A stretch of DNA of 64,000 nucleotides, taken from Peptococcaceae bacterium BRH_c4b. GTDB taxonomy: Bacteria > Bacillota > Desulfotomaculia > Desulfotomaculales > Desulfocucumaceae. A model generated the notes under the pieces. The model was not told the origin of the DNA and ran no database searches. It saw nothing but the letters and a program-made list of their open reading frames with translations. Numbering within the stretch: position 1 is the first letter of the stretch; each line of letters starts with the position of its first letter. Below, in pieces: positions 40,138 to 49,500 of the stretch. The position numbers and the translations under genes were made by a program. Location of the stretch: positions 1 to 64,000 of the forward strand of contig LADO01000036.1 of NCBI GenBank assembly GCA_000961595.1. Reading direction: 5' to 3'.

Positions 40138-43100
40138 TTATCGGCTGTCGAATTCAAGTCCCCAACTCGCAAGACATACCCTGTTTCTGCCTTCGTTTTT
40201 GGCCCGGTAGAGAGCTTCATCTGCCTTACTGATCAATGCATCAACTTTTTCTTCCAAGCCGCCTTCCAGTGCAGCAACACCGAAACTGGCTTTAATGCCG
40301 ATATATTGGGAATTATCCGGTAAATGTATGCGCTGATTTTGCACCGCAGCACGCATACGCTCTGCTATTCTTGCTGACTGTTCACATGTTGCGCCGGGCA
40401 AACAGACAATAAACTCCTCACCGCCATACCGGCCGACAAAATCGTATGGCCGGCAGGTCATGGACAGACAGGCGGCAAATTCCTTCAAAACCACATCCCC
40501 GAACTGGTGACCGTAACTGTCGTTAATTCTCTTAAAATGATCTATATCCGTGAGAATTATACCAATTGGCGCCCCTGCCCGTTTTGCACGTGTTATCTCC
40601 GATTCCAAACGTTCCATGAAAACCCGGCGGTTCATAAGATCCGTCAAGTAATCGGTGGTGGCGTGATATTCAGCTTGTTCACGGGCCTTTTCAGCTTTAA
40701 CTTTTGCCTCCACAAGTTCGGTGACATCGATAAAGGACACGATGCCGCCTGTAATCAGACCGGATTCATCCCGCAGAAAACTGGCGTTCTTTATGACCGA
40801 CAAACGTCGCCCGTTCTTGGTTAAAATCGTACAATGATGTCCTAAAACCGGATCCTTCCGGCTAGGATCGAAGATAGAACACTCTCCCATACATTCCAAC
40901 ATAAGCAACTGGCAGTGCCGGCCCATAACTTCTTCGCGGTGATAGCCGGTTATAGAACAAAACTCATCATTGACGCTAGTAATCTCCCAATTGGAATTCA
41001 CCATAAAAATTGCTGTGGCGGCAGTTTGCAATACTTTCTCCGTTAACTTTTTTTCCGACTCGATCGCCCGGCGTGCTTCAACCAGATGAGTCACATCAAC
41101 AACATTGAGGAGCACACCTGCATACTGGCTGTTTTTCAAAACCGGCTGCACGCGAAACGTCAGGTCAACCTTACCAATTCTTTTGTCGGTGGAGAGAGGT
41201 TTTTTGTTTACCCCTGCCTTAAGGTCAAATATTATCTTTCTTACCTTCCCGGCGACTTCTCCATGGTGAAATTCCCACAGGGAACGGCCCAAGATCTCTT
41301 CCCGGTTTTTTCCAACAAACCGGCAGAAATAATCGTTTATCTCGACTATCCTGTCCTCTACGTCGGCAAAAACCACTCCTTCCTGCATATTCGAGAGAAC
41401 CGTGTGCAGCCTGACGTATTCGATCTCGACAGCTGACTTGGCCTGATAAAGCTCCTCCTCCAAACGCTTGCGCCTGGTAATATCGCGCGCTATCCCCTCA
41501 ACGGCCACCAGCCGGCCGTCATCATCATACAACGGGACCTGGTTAATCTCCAGCCAAATATATTGCCCGTCCAAACGCTTCCATCGCAATGTGAGCCGTG
41601 TTTTAATCTCACCGGCAATAATTTGGCCAATATGAGGCCGGTCATCCGGGTGCACTCTCTTAAAAAATAAATTTGGATCACGGTAGAAATCTTCCGGACT
41701 ATAACCGCCCATTGAGGCTGTTACCGGGCTCATGTATTCAAAGTAAGGCTCTGGCAACACTTTTCGGCGGTAGATAACGTCTTGGGCATTTTCGGCCAGG
41801 CGCCTGAAACGTTCCTCGCTCTCCCGCAACGCCCTCTCTACCCGTTTGCGTTCCGTGATGTCGCGAATGGTTTCAATAGCCCCAACCAGCCGGCATCCTT
41901 CGTCAAAAAGCGGAGATGCCTTGCCCCACAGAAAAACTCCCTCCTCATGTATTGAGGGCAAAAAGATCTCGGTGTAGAGGGTATCTCCTTCGCGCCCCAC
42001 ATAAGGATACTTCATTGTAGTCTCTTCGTCGTCAGCCAGGACGAGATCAATCAGGATCGGCCTGGACTCCCCGTAAAAGGGCACTGCGTAGGCGTAATTA
42101 CCCCGGCCGATTATATCTTCTTTGGGTACCCCGGTCATTTGTTCAATAGCCTTATTCCAGGCGATAACCTTTCTTTCCCGGTCAATGACAAAGGTGGCAT
42201 CGGGCAGGAAATCTATGATGGCCGCAAGCAACTGGTGAGCGGCCGCCAGAGCCACCCTGCTTTTTTGAACTTCATCGAGTTGTGCCGTTCGCTCGATGAC
42301 TTGTTGTTTAAGTTCTTCGTTCAGCTTACTAATTTCTTCCTCATTTTGTTTCAATACATTCTCTCTTGACCTTATAACCTCAGTCATGGCCATAAAATCA
42401 TTGGCCAGTTCATCGAACTCAATATAGCTGTTAGATTGAAGAGTAAAATTATAGTTGCCACCAGCAATCTTTTTGGTGTTTCCAGCAAGTTCAAAGAGCG
42501 GCTGCAATATTTTACTCAAACTTCCTGTTGCTATCAAGAAGGCCAAAACTAAAGCTGCTACATCTCCTATAAAAAAAACATTTCTAGCTCCCCTAACCGG
42601 GGCAAAAGCCTCTTCAACAGCCTGGCAAAAAACTACAGGCCAGCCGGTCTGTGCAACAACAGCAACACTGGCAAGCATTTCCTCTCCTTCGCCCTCCCGG
42701 CAATAATAACGATAGTTCCCTTCGTTACCATTGATACCCTGACTGACAGCAAACATATCCTTTACATTAGTTCGTTGATAAACATACGATTTATTGGAAT
42801 AAGCTATATAGGTTCCTTCCCGATCAACAATTCCCACATAACTATGACGGCCGATCTTAACCCGGTCGGCAATATCGCCAAGTGTGGCTAAATTAAGATA
42901 ACCGACTATCATTCCCCGCTTAAATGGCCGGGTAAGTGTTAAAGTTGGTTGTCCTGTTTGCATAGAAATAAATGAAGGTGACCAGTATGGTTTTCCAAGA
43001 GCCATGGTTGACTTAAAAAAATCCTGCCCTGACATATTGATTCCGATTAAATCCCGGTTGAAAGGAGCTACATGCTCGACTTCTCCACGACGATCAAGGA

Positions 43101-43413
43101 TTTGGATCATATTAAAACATTGATAATTATTAACAACTTTTTCAAGATAGGAGTTTATCTGTTGTTCTTCAATTAAACCATCTTCCTCAATAACATCTTC
43201 TATCTGTGCTAAAATATTTGTGGGCTGATTTAAAAATTTTTCTGTCTCCTCGGCTAAAGACCTGGCAATAAGTGTGTTTTTATTGCTAATTTCTTCTCCT
43301 AATTTCTCCGTCAATATATGTATGGAAAAAAAGCTGATGATTAAGATAGGAACCATAACCACAAAAACAAAGTTGAAGATTAGGATATTTTTAAGACTGG
43401 TTTTAATTTTCAT
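40138..43413 (-). CDS. Cache-HAMP-multi-PAS diguanylate cyclase
   Basis: A 1091-residue sensor. Membrane helices near 10-35 and 280-300 bracket a dCache ligand-binding domain (TLTLTRPFKRGMIVGYL, VGIVDREGTYIAYSN). HAMP, then four or more PAS domains (for example VIDRERKVIAWNKAIEQMTG; FMVNSNWEITSVNDEFC) with PAC motifs such as GAIETIRDITERK follow. The C-terminal GGDEF domain has TDIDHFKRINDSYGHQFGD and RYGGEEF, with a complete RPYD inhibitory I-site before it, so product feedback is likely. No EAL domain is present. It starts 3 bases after the substrate-binding lipoprotein gene, with which it forms an operon and perhaps a signalling pair. Confidence 0.92.
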   Translation of the reverse strand: MKIKTSLKNILIFNFVFVVMVPILIISFFSIHILTEKLGEEISNKNTLIARSLAEETEKFLNQPTNILAQIEDVIEEDGLIEEQQINSYLEKVVNNYQCFNMIQILDRRGEVEHVAPFNRDLIGINMSGQDFFKSTMALGKPYWSPSFISMQTGQPTLTLTRPFKRGMIVGYLNLATLGDIADRVKIGRHSYVGIVDREGTYIAYSNKSYVYQRTNVKDMFAVSQGINGNEGNYRYYCREGEGEEMLASVAVVAQTGWPVVFCQAVEEAFAPVRGARNVFFIGDVAALVLAFLIATGSLSKILQPLFELAGNTKKIAGGNYNFTLQSNSYIEFDELANDFMAMTEVIRSRENVLKQNEEEISKLNEELKQQVIERTAQLDEVQKSRVALAAAHQLLAAIIDFLPDATFVIDRERKVIAWNKAIEQMTGVPKEDIIGRGNYAYAVPFYGESRPILIDLVLADDEETTMKYPYVGREGDTLYTEIFLPSIHEEGVFLWGKASPLFDEGCRLVGAIETIRDITERKRVERALRESEERFRRLAENAQDVIYRRKVLPEPYFEYMSPVTASMGGYSPEDFYRDPNLFFKRVHPDDRPHIGQIIAGEIKTRLTLRWKRLDGQYIWLEINQVPLYDDDGRLVAVEGIARDITRRKRLEEELYQAKSAVEIEYVRLHTVLSNMQEGVVFADVEDRIVEINDYFCRFVGKNREEILGRSLWEFHHGEVAGKVRKIIFDLKAGVNKKPLSTDKRIGKVDLTFRVQPVLKNSQYAGVLLNVVDVTHLVEARRAIESEKKLTEKVLQTAATAIFMVNSNWEITSVNDEFCSITGYHREEVMGRHCQLLMLECMGECSIFDPSRKDPVLGHHCTILTKNGRRLSVIKNASFLRDESGLITGGIVSFIDVTELVEAKVKAEKAREQAEYHATTDYLTDLMNRRVFMERLESEITRAKRAGAPIGIILTDIDHFKRINDSYGHQFGDVVLKEFAACLSMTCRPYDFVGRYGGEEFIVCLPGATCEQSARIAERMRAAVQNQRIHLPDNSQYIGIKASFGVAALEGGLEEKVDALISKADEALYRAKNEGRNRVCLASWGLEFDSR

Positions 43414-43416
43414 TTT

Positions 43417-44547
43417 TTAATCTATCCTTTTAAATTGTGCGTCTTTAATGGTAAACAAGAAATACTTGCGCTGTGCGTCGCCATATTTATCTATTCTAAA
43501 GTCTCCCTGCAGGCCTTGAAATATTTCTTGCCTTAAAATAATCTCCTTTATTTTTTTTGGATTGGGGTTATCGCTTTTGGCTAAGGCCTCAAAAAGAACC
43601 CGGGCCGCCTCATAGCCATGCAAAGCACTAAAACTCGGGTCACTTCCAAACCTTTCCTTAAAACATTTTTTAAATTTCAGATAATCTTTATTCTGATCAT
43701 TTCTGTCAAAGGTATTACTAAAAATAACACCTTCTACGGCTGGACCCCCATATTGGAGAATATCATCCGTCATAGCCCAGCCACCGGTTATTACAGGGAT
43801 TTTTGACCCGGTCTTTCTAATCTGTTGACAAAACATGGCCGTATCAATAGCACCGGCTACTATCAGTATACCGTCCGGTTTAGAATTTATTAACTCACCA
43901 GTCAGATTCATAAAGCTAACATCGGGAGAGGATGTAAATGGCCTGCTTAAAACTATCTGTCCGCCCAGCTCTTCATATTCTGATTTAAAATTACCGTACC
44001 ATTCCTCAGAATAAGCGCGATTTGACAAGTCATACGCAACAGCCATCTTTTTAAAGCCCATCTTTTGAAAAGCATTTACTGCCATAAGAACTGTCGCCGT
44101 TTTATTAGGTGGTTGGACCCTGATGAAGTAGTCATCTATACCGCTCAGGCTGTTGGCGCTGGTGGTGGGGCTTATTAACAATACTTTTTCCTTATTGACC
44201 AAAGGCAGTGCCGCTATGGACATGGCAGTGTTCATGTGGCCGATGATAGCCACTACACCCTTATTTATCAGTTCCTTATCAACCTGCACTGCAACATCCG
44301 GATCTTGTTTTTCGTCTTTGATAAGAAGCTCCACCATGTGACCTTTAATGCCGCCAGCTTTATTTATCTCCTCAACAGCCATGACGACTCCATTCCGGCC
44401 AGATACGCTAATATCTGAAAGACGCCCCGTCAGATTACCGACAAAACCAATTCTATATTTTTTTTTGTCGCCACAACCCGCCATTCCCAACAATAAAATA
44501 ACAATAAGGAGCAGGGAAACTAATTGAAAATATTTTTTTACGTTCAT
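43417..44547 (-). CDS. LivK-like substrate-binding lipoprotein
   Basis: About 376 residues. A lipoprotein signal ends in LLGMAGC. The mature protein is a type I periplasmic-binding fold (YRIGFVGNLTGRLSDISVSG; GVVAIIGHMNTAMSIAALPL; HGYEAARVLFEALAKSD) as in branched-chain amino-acid ABC transporters and ligand sensors. No permease or ATPase genes are nearby; instead the diguanylate cyclase follows after 3 bases. This suggests it delivers ligand to the Cache sensor instead of importing it. The reading frame is open to 44691, but GGGAGG near 44557 places the start at one of two adjacent ATGs (44550 or 44547); both are compatible. Confidence 0.88.
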   Translation of the reverse strand: MNVKKYFQLVSLLLIVILLLGMAGCGDKKKYRIGFVGNLTGRLSDISVSGRNGVVMAVEEINKAGGIKGHMVELLIKDEKQDPDVAVQVDKELINKGVVAIIGHMNTAMSIAALPLVNKEKVLLISPTTSANSLSGIDDYFIRVQPPNKTATVLMAVNAFQKMGFKKMAVAYDLSNRAYSEEWYGNFKSEYEELGGQIVLSRPFTSSPDVSFMNLTGELINSKPDGILIVAGAIDTAMFCQQIRKTGSKIPVITGGWAMTDDILQYGGPAVEGVIFSNTFDRNDQNKDYLKFKKCFKERFGSDPSFSALHGYEAARVLFEALAKSDNPNPKKIKEIILRQEIFQGLQGDFRIDKYGDAQRKYFLFTIKDAQFKRID

Positions 44548-44559
44548 CATATTCCTCCC

Positions 44560-44700
44560 GGTAGTGATAACCCCAAAAATAAAAATCGGCCACTTTAAAG
44601 CGTGGCCGGTTGCATCACTGGTTACCGCCGCCTCCTGATGCCCAAAAAACGGAATGCGGCTCTCATAACTTCCACAAGGAAATTTTAACATAAAAAATAA
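44560..44700 (-). promoter_or_regulatory. Leader RNA with hairpins and an intrinsic terminator (candidate attenuator)
   Basis: Between the upstream AT-rich region and the lipoprotein start the minus strand contains a GCATCA...TGATGC hairpin (44610-44641) enclosing GGAGGCGGCGGTAACCAG, followed by CGGCCAC...GTGGCCG (44587-44609) and then ATTTTTATTTTT. The second hairpin with its U-tract is an intrinsic terminator inside the 5' leader. No minus-strand gene precedes it, so it probably attenuates the lipoprotein-cyclase operon. It does not match the c-di-GMP, purine, T-box or SAM consensus known to me. Confidence 0.5.
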
Positions 44701-44978
44701 CTATAACAAATATTTTTTCGATGAATTTCGACAAATATCCTTATTTGAATATCTGAAGTAAAAAAATAGTTGCATCTCTATGACAACTGATCTAACTTAT
44801 TAATAACAACCACTTAAAAAAATTATTTTAAGTCAATCAAGATACGATGCCTCTTGATGTGAAAAATCGGAATAGGCAGCCGTGACTATGAATTAATTTT
44901 TCAATAGGTTTATGACCGAGTCAAATTCTCTTCGCAAGCAGCAATTATTTTTCAATTAAATAGTTCGGAGTGATCATA

Positions 44979-46751
44979 TTGTCAACAGCGATCAGGAATC
45001 TGCAGGAGTTATTAGACGTAGCCGCTGGCAGGGGGGAGGCGGACCTCTACCTGAAGGGTGGTTCTATGGTGAATGTGCTCTCCGGTGAGATTTATCCCGC
45101 AAATGTGGCGGTCTGGCAAGATAAAATCGCTTATGTGGGTGAGAGCAGCAAAATGGTGGGATCTAATACCACGGTTATTGATGCCGGGGGATACTACCTC
45201 TGTCCCGCTTTGATTGAGCCGCACTACCACCCGTGGATGATTTACAACCCTGTTAGCCTGGCTGAAGTCGCTCTGTGCCGCGGGATTACCACAATGGTTT
45301 GCGATAACCTTTTTTTCTTTGTCCAACTGGGGGCACAGGGCCTATTAAAATTGATCCAGTTCCTGGATCACCTGCCGGTTAAATTTTTATGGCTGGCCCG
45401 TGCTATCCATCAGTCGCCGGACCCGTGTGAAGAAGAAATGTTTTCAACCGGCAATTTACAAAAGCTCTTTTCCGACCCGCGCGTCGTAAAATTGGCGGAA
45501 ATCACCCGCTGGCCACTAATAGTGGAAGGGAATACTTCAATTTTGGAAAAGATCTGTCTGGCCCGAGAGCACCGCATCGGTATGGAGGGCCACACCGCGG
45601 GCTGTTCTTACGACCGCCTGAACGTGATGGCTGCGGCCGGCACGGAGTCGTGCCACGAAGCAATCACTGCACAGGAAGTTGCGCAGCGTATAAGGTTAGG
45701 TTATTGGGCGATGCTCCGCCACAGTTCCCTAAGACCGGACCTGCCGGAGTTGCTCCGGACGATTACAGAGATGAATCTGCATACCGGCAGAATGCTTTTT
45801 ACCAGTGACGCTTGCGGTCCGGGCTTTATCGCCAGGGAGGGGCTTTTAGACGGGATGCTGCGTCTGGCTGTAGCAACGGGGGTAAACCCTGTTACGGCAC
45901 TGCAAATAGCCACGATTAACCCGGCCACCTACCTCGGGCTGGAAAAGGAGCTGGGCTCAATCAGCCCTGGCCGGCGGGCTGATATTCTCCTGCTGCCCGA
46001 CCTGAAGAATTTTACCCCCCACATGGTCCTCTCCGGCGGACAAGTGGCCGCAGTGGACGGAAAACCTGACGCTCCGCTGGTTGCCCCGGACTGGGATAAG
46101 ATGGGTTTACACACCAATTTGCCCAGTCCAGATTTGCTGAATAATCCCTCTTTATTCGGAGTGCCTTCGGATAAGCCGGAGGTTTTCCCGGTAGTTGATT
46201 TCGTCTCCGCTGTCATTACCAGGCAGCAGGACCGCCTGCTTCAGCCGCGCAGTGGCTTCCTGGAGCGGGAAGAGGATATGCTTTACTGCACCCACATCGA
46301 CCGTTACGGCAAATGGCTGACTAACGGCTTTGTCAAAGGAATGGGACGGGTAGAGGCGTTTGCTTCAACATTCACTACTTCGTTCGGCCTTATGGTACTG
46401 GGCCGGGATCGTTCCTCCATGGCCCGGGCCGCCGCTGAAGTGGCCGCGATGAACGGCGGAATGGTCCTGATTGAGAGCGGCCAGGTATCGTTCCGCCTGC
46501 CACTCCAACTAGGAGGATTAATGAGCGATAGTCCCATTTCAACGTTAACCGGCAAAGTTAATGAACTGGAAGAGCTGGCCAGGGGGTTCGGCTACCCTTA
46601 CAATGATATCCTGTACAGTATATTGTTTTTATCATGCGACTTTCTGCCTGGCTTGAGAATGACCGCATTGGGCATTAAAGATGTGAAAAGTCAGAAGATC
46701 ATCGTTCCTTCCCGAAATTTTCCAGGTACTTTCAAGGCACCGGTTAACTAA
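44979..46751 (+). CDS. YerA-like adenine deaminase family amidohydrolase
   Basis: About 590 residues. The amidohydrolase metal site is IEPHYHPWMIYNP (HxH) and the region EGHTAGCSYDRLN follows; the C-terminal adenine-deaminase domain begins near residue 400 (DRYGKWLTNGFVKGMG; SFGLMVLGRDRSSM). The HxHPxxIYNP pattern is that of Bacillus YerA, a paralogue of adenine deaminase whose substrate is uncertain, rather than the HVHIESS of classical Ade. The start is uncertain: GGAGTG precedes a TTG at 44979, and a GTG at 44970 overlaps that site. A headless NCS1 purine/pyrimidine permease lies 14 kb away. Upstream 44701-44969 has two AT-rich hairpins and no recognised riboswitch. Confidence 0.82.
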   Translation: MSTAIRNLQELLDVAAGRGEADLYLKGGSMVNVLSGEIYPANVAVWQDKIAYVGESSKMVGSNTTVIDAGGYYLCPALIEPHYHPWMIYNPVSLAEVALCRGITTMVCDNLFFFVQLGAQGLLKLIQFLDHLPVKFLWLARAIHQSPDPCEEEMFSTGNLQKLFSDPRVVKLAEITRWPLIVEGNTSILEKICLAREHRIGMEGHTAGCSYDRLNVMAAAGTESCHEAITAQEVAQRIRLGYWAMLRHSSLRPDLPELLRTITEMNLHTGRMLFTSDACGPGFIAREGLLDGMLRLAVATGVNPVTALQIATINPATYLGLEKELGSISPGRRADILLLPDLKNFTPHMVLSGGQVAAVDGKPDAPLVAPDWDKMGLHTNLPSPDLLNNPSLFGVPSDKPEVFPVVDFVSAVITRQQDRLLQPRSGFLEREEDMLYCTHIDRYGKWLTNGFVKGMGRVEAFASTFTTSFGLMVLGRDRSSMARAAAEVAAMNGGMVLIESGQVSFRLPLQLGGLMSDSPISTLTGKVNELEELARGFGYPYNDILYSILFLSCDFLPGLRMTALGIKDVKSQKIIVPSRNFPGTFKAPVN

Positions 46752-46757
46752 ATCACG

Positions 46758-46782
46758 GGACCACCCGTTTTATGGGTGGTCC
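46758..46782 (+). terminator. Rho-independent terminator
   Basis: GGACCACCC pairs with GGGTGGTCC around GTTTTAT, 7 bases after the deaminase stop. The following 46783-47001 holds no gene. Confidence 0.85.
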
Positions 46783-47001
46783 TGACTTTAAAATTACATC
46801 CTTTCTGATGCCAAGCGTACTTACATAATTTCCTCTTGACCCAAAATGTCTGCTTCTCTATTGTTTCAATTAAGGAAGCCGTGAACCTACCACGAAACGA
46901 TGGACACTAAAAACGCACAATACCTAGCTGTCTCGCATTATCGCTCACTATTTAATTCTTAAGGATGATTGTATTAACGTATATGTTTCCCGCCTGAAAC
47001 C

Positions 47002-47601
47002 TTAATTAGGGCTATCCGTTTCTTTACTTTTTATTTTTCGTTTTATATTACGTTCACGCTGTTTATATAGAGGATCATCAAAATTAATAGTTTCGGGATC
47101 AACCAACCACCGAAATTGACCTTGAGCAGCGGCTTCATCCAGAACTTTCCGATAACGAGCATAATACATCGGAGCGATTGAAACCAGTTTATCCCATTTG
47201 GCACTAATAGCAAGTGACGGACAAATATTTACACAGTGGAAACAGTAAATACAAGGAGTTTGTATGCGGGGCGGGTCTTCTTCAATATTGATTCCCTGGA
47301 CAGGACAGTTTATCTCACACGCATGGCATTTAGCACACTTGTTATTATCGATGCCAAGCTTTGGCATAACCTGACCCAGGAATTCATTAAAAGGCTCTTT
47401 GTAATAAAACACCGGGCAACCAATACCAACAAGATCATAATCAGACAACAGTTTCACATCTACATCATTCAAATCCGTTATATCGCATTGACCATTCAGA
47501 TCAATAATTCCACCCTGAATACATTTGGCTACTCTGCGTGTATTTCCTGTTTGGGAGAAATATATTATCAATGATTTTATGTTTTTGTTGCCTCCCTGCA
47601 C
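47002..47601 (-). CDS. EFR1-like flavodoxin/ferredoxin protein, shortened
   Basis: A 199-residue protein. A flavodoxin FMN loop (YFSQTGNTRRVAK) and GIGCPVFYYKEPFNEFL mark the N-terminal half, and two [4Fe-4S] motifs follow (CAKCHACEINCP; CIYCFHCVNICP). Full EFR1 proteins have about 100 more residues of flavodoxin fold between these parts, so an internal deletion is likely. The listed start is a GTG whose own codons contain the GGGAGG site. Ten bases after that site is an ATA where a start would be expected, so the start codon may be mutated. Function, if any, would be electron transfer. It is probably decaying. Confidence 0.5.
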   Translation of the reverse strand: MQGGNKNIKSLIIYFSQTGNTRRVAKCIQGGIIDLNGQCDITDLNDVDVKLLSDYDLVGIGCPVFYYKEPFNEFLGQVMPKLGIDNNKCAKCHACEINCPVQGINIEEDPPRIQTPCIYCFHCVNICPSLAISAKWDKLVSIAPMYYARYRKVLDEAAAQGQFRWLVDPETINFDDPLYKQRERNIKRKIKSKETDSPN

Positions 47602-47658
47602 TTTTCACTTTTGTACTGTAATCATGATGGTATTAAAGCAAGGCTAACTATTATGCAC

Positions 47659-48470
47659 TTATAAATAAATTTCCGGTTCTTTTCTTTCCAAACACTTCTT
47701 ATATAACAATTCCATTCCTTGAGACCAAAATATATTATCAATTCCTCTTGCATGTGACGGACAATTCTTTACACAGGCAAAACATAATATACATAAATTC
47801 ATATCGTTCTTAAATTGGACTGGCCGTCAACAGATATTGCCTCTACCGGACACACCTCTAAACATCTATTGCACATAGCGCAACATTCTTTTAACGTTTC
47901 CGGCGCTACTGGGTATTTAGGCATTGTTTTATTTTTGTAGTCACTACTGCCGGGTATGGAAATTTTATTAATATTATCGAGCGTTATTAAGGAACGGAAC
48001 TCTTTTTGAATGGTTGCGCCAAATAATTTTGCCCTTTCCAAGTCCATATCGTCTGGCCGGCCATGAGCCATCGGCAGTTTTTCAGAAGAATAGGAATGTT
48101 CTCCAATAAATGCAGCACAAGCAATTGGTATAAAACCTGCGGCACAAGCCGTATCATATAATTCCTTTAACGAATCTTCATATTCACGGTTTCCATATAC
48201 AACTACTAATACTGCATAAACATTATTAACATGAATTTTTGACAAATAATCCGTCACTTCATTTGGGATTCTTCCATAATATGCCGGGGTTCCGATTATG
48301 ACCAAGTCAGCATTTAAATCAACATCAGCATTCTCTCTAATCTTCTTTTTCGTAAAATCTATTGTCTCCAGTGTTTCGCATTGGACTGAACCTGAAATGG
48401 TTTCAATAATTTTCTTCGTGGTTCCCGTTGGGGAAAAATAAAGCATTATTAATTTTTTAACATGCATCAT
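47659..48470 (-). pseudogene. Frameshifted EFR1-type flavodoxin/ferredoxin gene
   Basis: From the ATG at 48470 (GGAGGAG site) the frame encodes a flavodoxin domain (YFSPTGTTKKIIETI; VIIGTPAYYGRIPNEV) and a first [4Fe-4S] motif (CCAMCNRCLEVCPVEAIS). It then stops at 47799. In the adjacent frame translation continues as FKNDMNLCILCFACVKNCP, the second cluster motif, to a TAA at 47659. A single-base change near 47805-47815 therefore splits the gene. The clipped product lacks one cluster. The gene is a paralogue of its downstream neighbour at 47002. Confidence 0.7.
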
Positions 48471-48586
48471 TCTCTCCTCCTCCCGGGTTATATCTTTACA
48501 TGCATTTCCCACGCGGGTATGGTTTAGTTGCATCATTCCCGAAAAGAGCAGGGAAAAGTATCCTGCCCTTTTAGTCTAATACTTTA

Positions 48587-49417
48587 TTATACTGTACCTG
48601 ATAGTATATCTTCCAATCTCTTTCTCACTATCTCATTTAAATCGGGATGAGTAAGGATATATAATCTTTCCTCCCTGATGGCAGCAAAGACAGCATCTGC
48701 TACCTGTTCAGGAGATATCACCTTGAATTGAGCCTGAATGTCGGCCCAGATGGCCTCTTCCATTTCTGGGCTCACCGGCGCCTCAGAGGAATCTGACTTC
48801 AATTCCTCCGGCCGGTTTCGGGCTGAGTTAGTAATCCGGGTCTTTACAAAGCCGGGACAGAGTACCGAGGCTTTTATTTTCGCACCCCGCCGGGCCAGGG
48901 ACGCGCTGAGGTTTTCAGACAGACCCACAACTGCATGCTTCGTAACCTGGTAGGCGGCGCATGGATGGAATGGCAATAGCCCCGCAACGGAAGCTGTATT
49001 AACAATATGGCCCTCAGTATCCTGGGAAAGCATGATGGGTACAAAGGCCCGAAGGCCGTGGATGACTCCCCAGAGGTTGACGCCTATAACCCATTCCCAA
49101 TCGGTCAGGCTGCTTTCCCAGATTGATTCGCCCGCGCCAACTCCGGCATTGTTGCAAAGAAGATGCACCGCCCCAAAAGTATCCATAGTCTTCCGCGCCA
49201 GCGATTCCACCTGGTCAACCTTGGCAACGTCCGTCAAGACTGCCAGCACGTTCCCACCCATGGCTGCCAACTCTTTTTCTGCCTGCTCCAGGGCAGTTTG
49301 CTCGACGTCGGCCAGCACCACCCGCATACCCTCCCGGACACAGCGTTTGGCCAGGCCCAGCCCGATGCCGCTGGCCGCGCCTGTAATTACCGCCACCCTA
49401 TCTTTAAACTCTTTCAT
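48587..49417 (-). CDS. Short-chain dehydrogenase/reductase
   Basis: A 276-residue classical SDR with the cofactor motif TGAASGIGLGLA near the N-terminus, NNAGVG, the catalytic Ser in NTASVAGLLPF and Tyr/Lys in YQVTKHAVVG. Asp in VVLADVE after the second strand suggests NAD preference. The substrate is not evident. It is the only intact gene of a short minus-strand group with the AraC-type regulator upstream, which may control it. GGAGGT lies just before the ATG. Confidence 0.9.
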   Translation of the reverse strand: MKEFKDRVAVITGAASGIGLGLAKRCVREGMRVVLADVEQTALEQAEKELAAMGGNVLAVLTDVAKVDQVESLARKTMDTFGAVHLLCNNAGVGAGESIWESSLTDWEWVIGVNLWGVIHGLRAFVPIMLSQDTEGHIVNTASVAGLLPFHPCAAYQVTKHAVVGLSENLSASLARRGAKIKASVLCPGFVKTRITNSARNRPEELKSDSSEAPVSPEMEEAIWADIQAQFKVISPEQVADAVFAAIREERLYILTHPDLNEIVRKRLEDILSGTV

Positions 49418-49500
49418 GATTTTTAACCTCCACCTCTTTTGGTTATCTAAAAGATACCAGAGATAAAGAGAGAGATCTTGAGGTTTTTTACAGTAATCAA

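Noticed and set aside
44560-44700. A c-di-GMP (GEMM) riboswitch before the c-di-GMP operon
   Set aside because: The context is tempting, but the GEMM tetraloop-receptor and GGUAGC-type blocks are not found, so only an unassigned leader is claimed.
44701-44969. A purine riboswitch before the adenine-deaminase-like gene
   Set aside because: Two AT-rich hairpins are present, but the conserved purine aptamer core blocks are not found.
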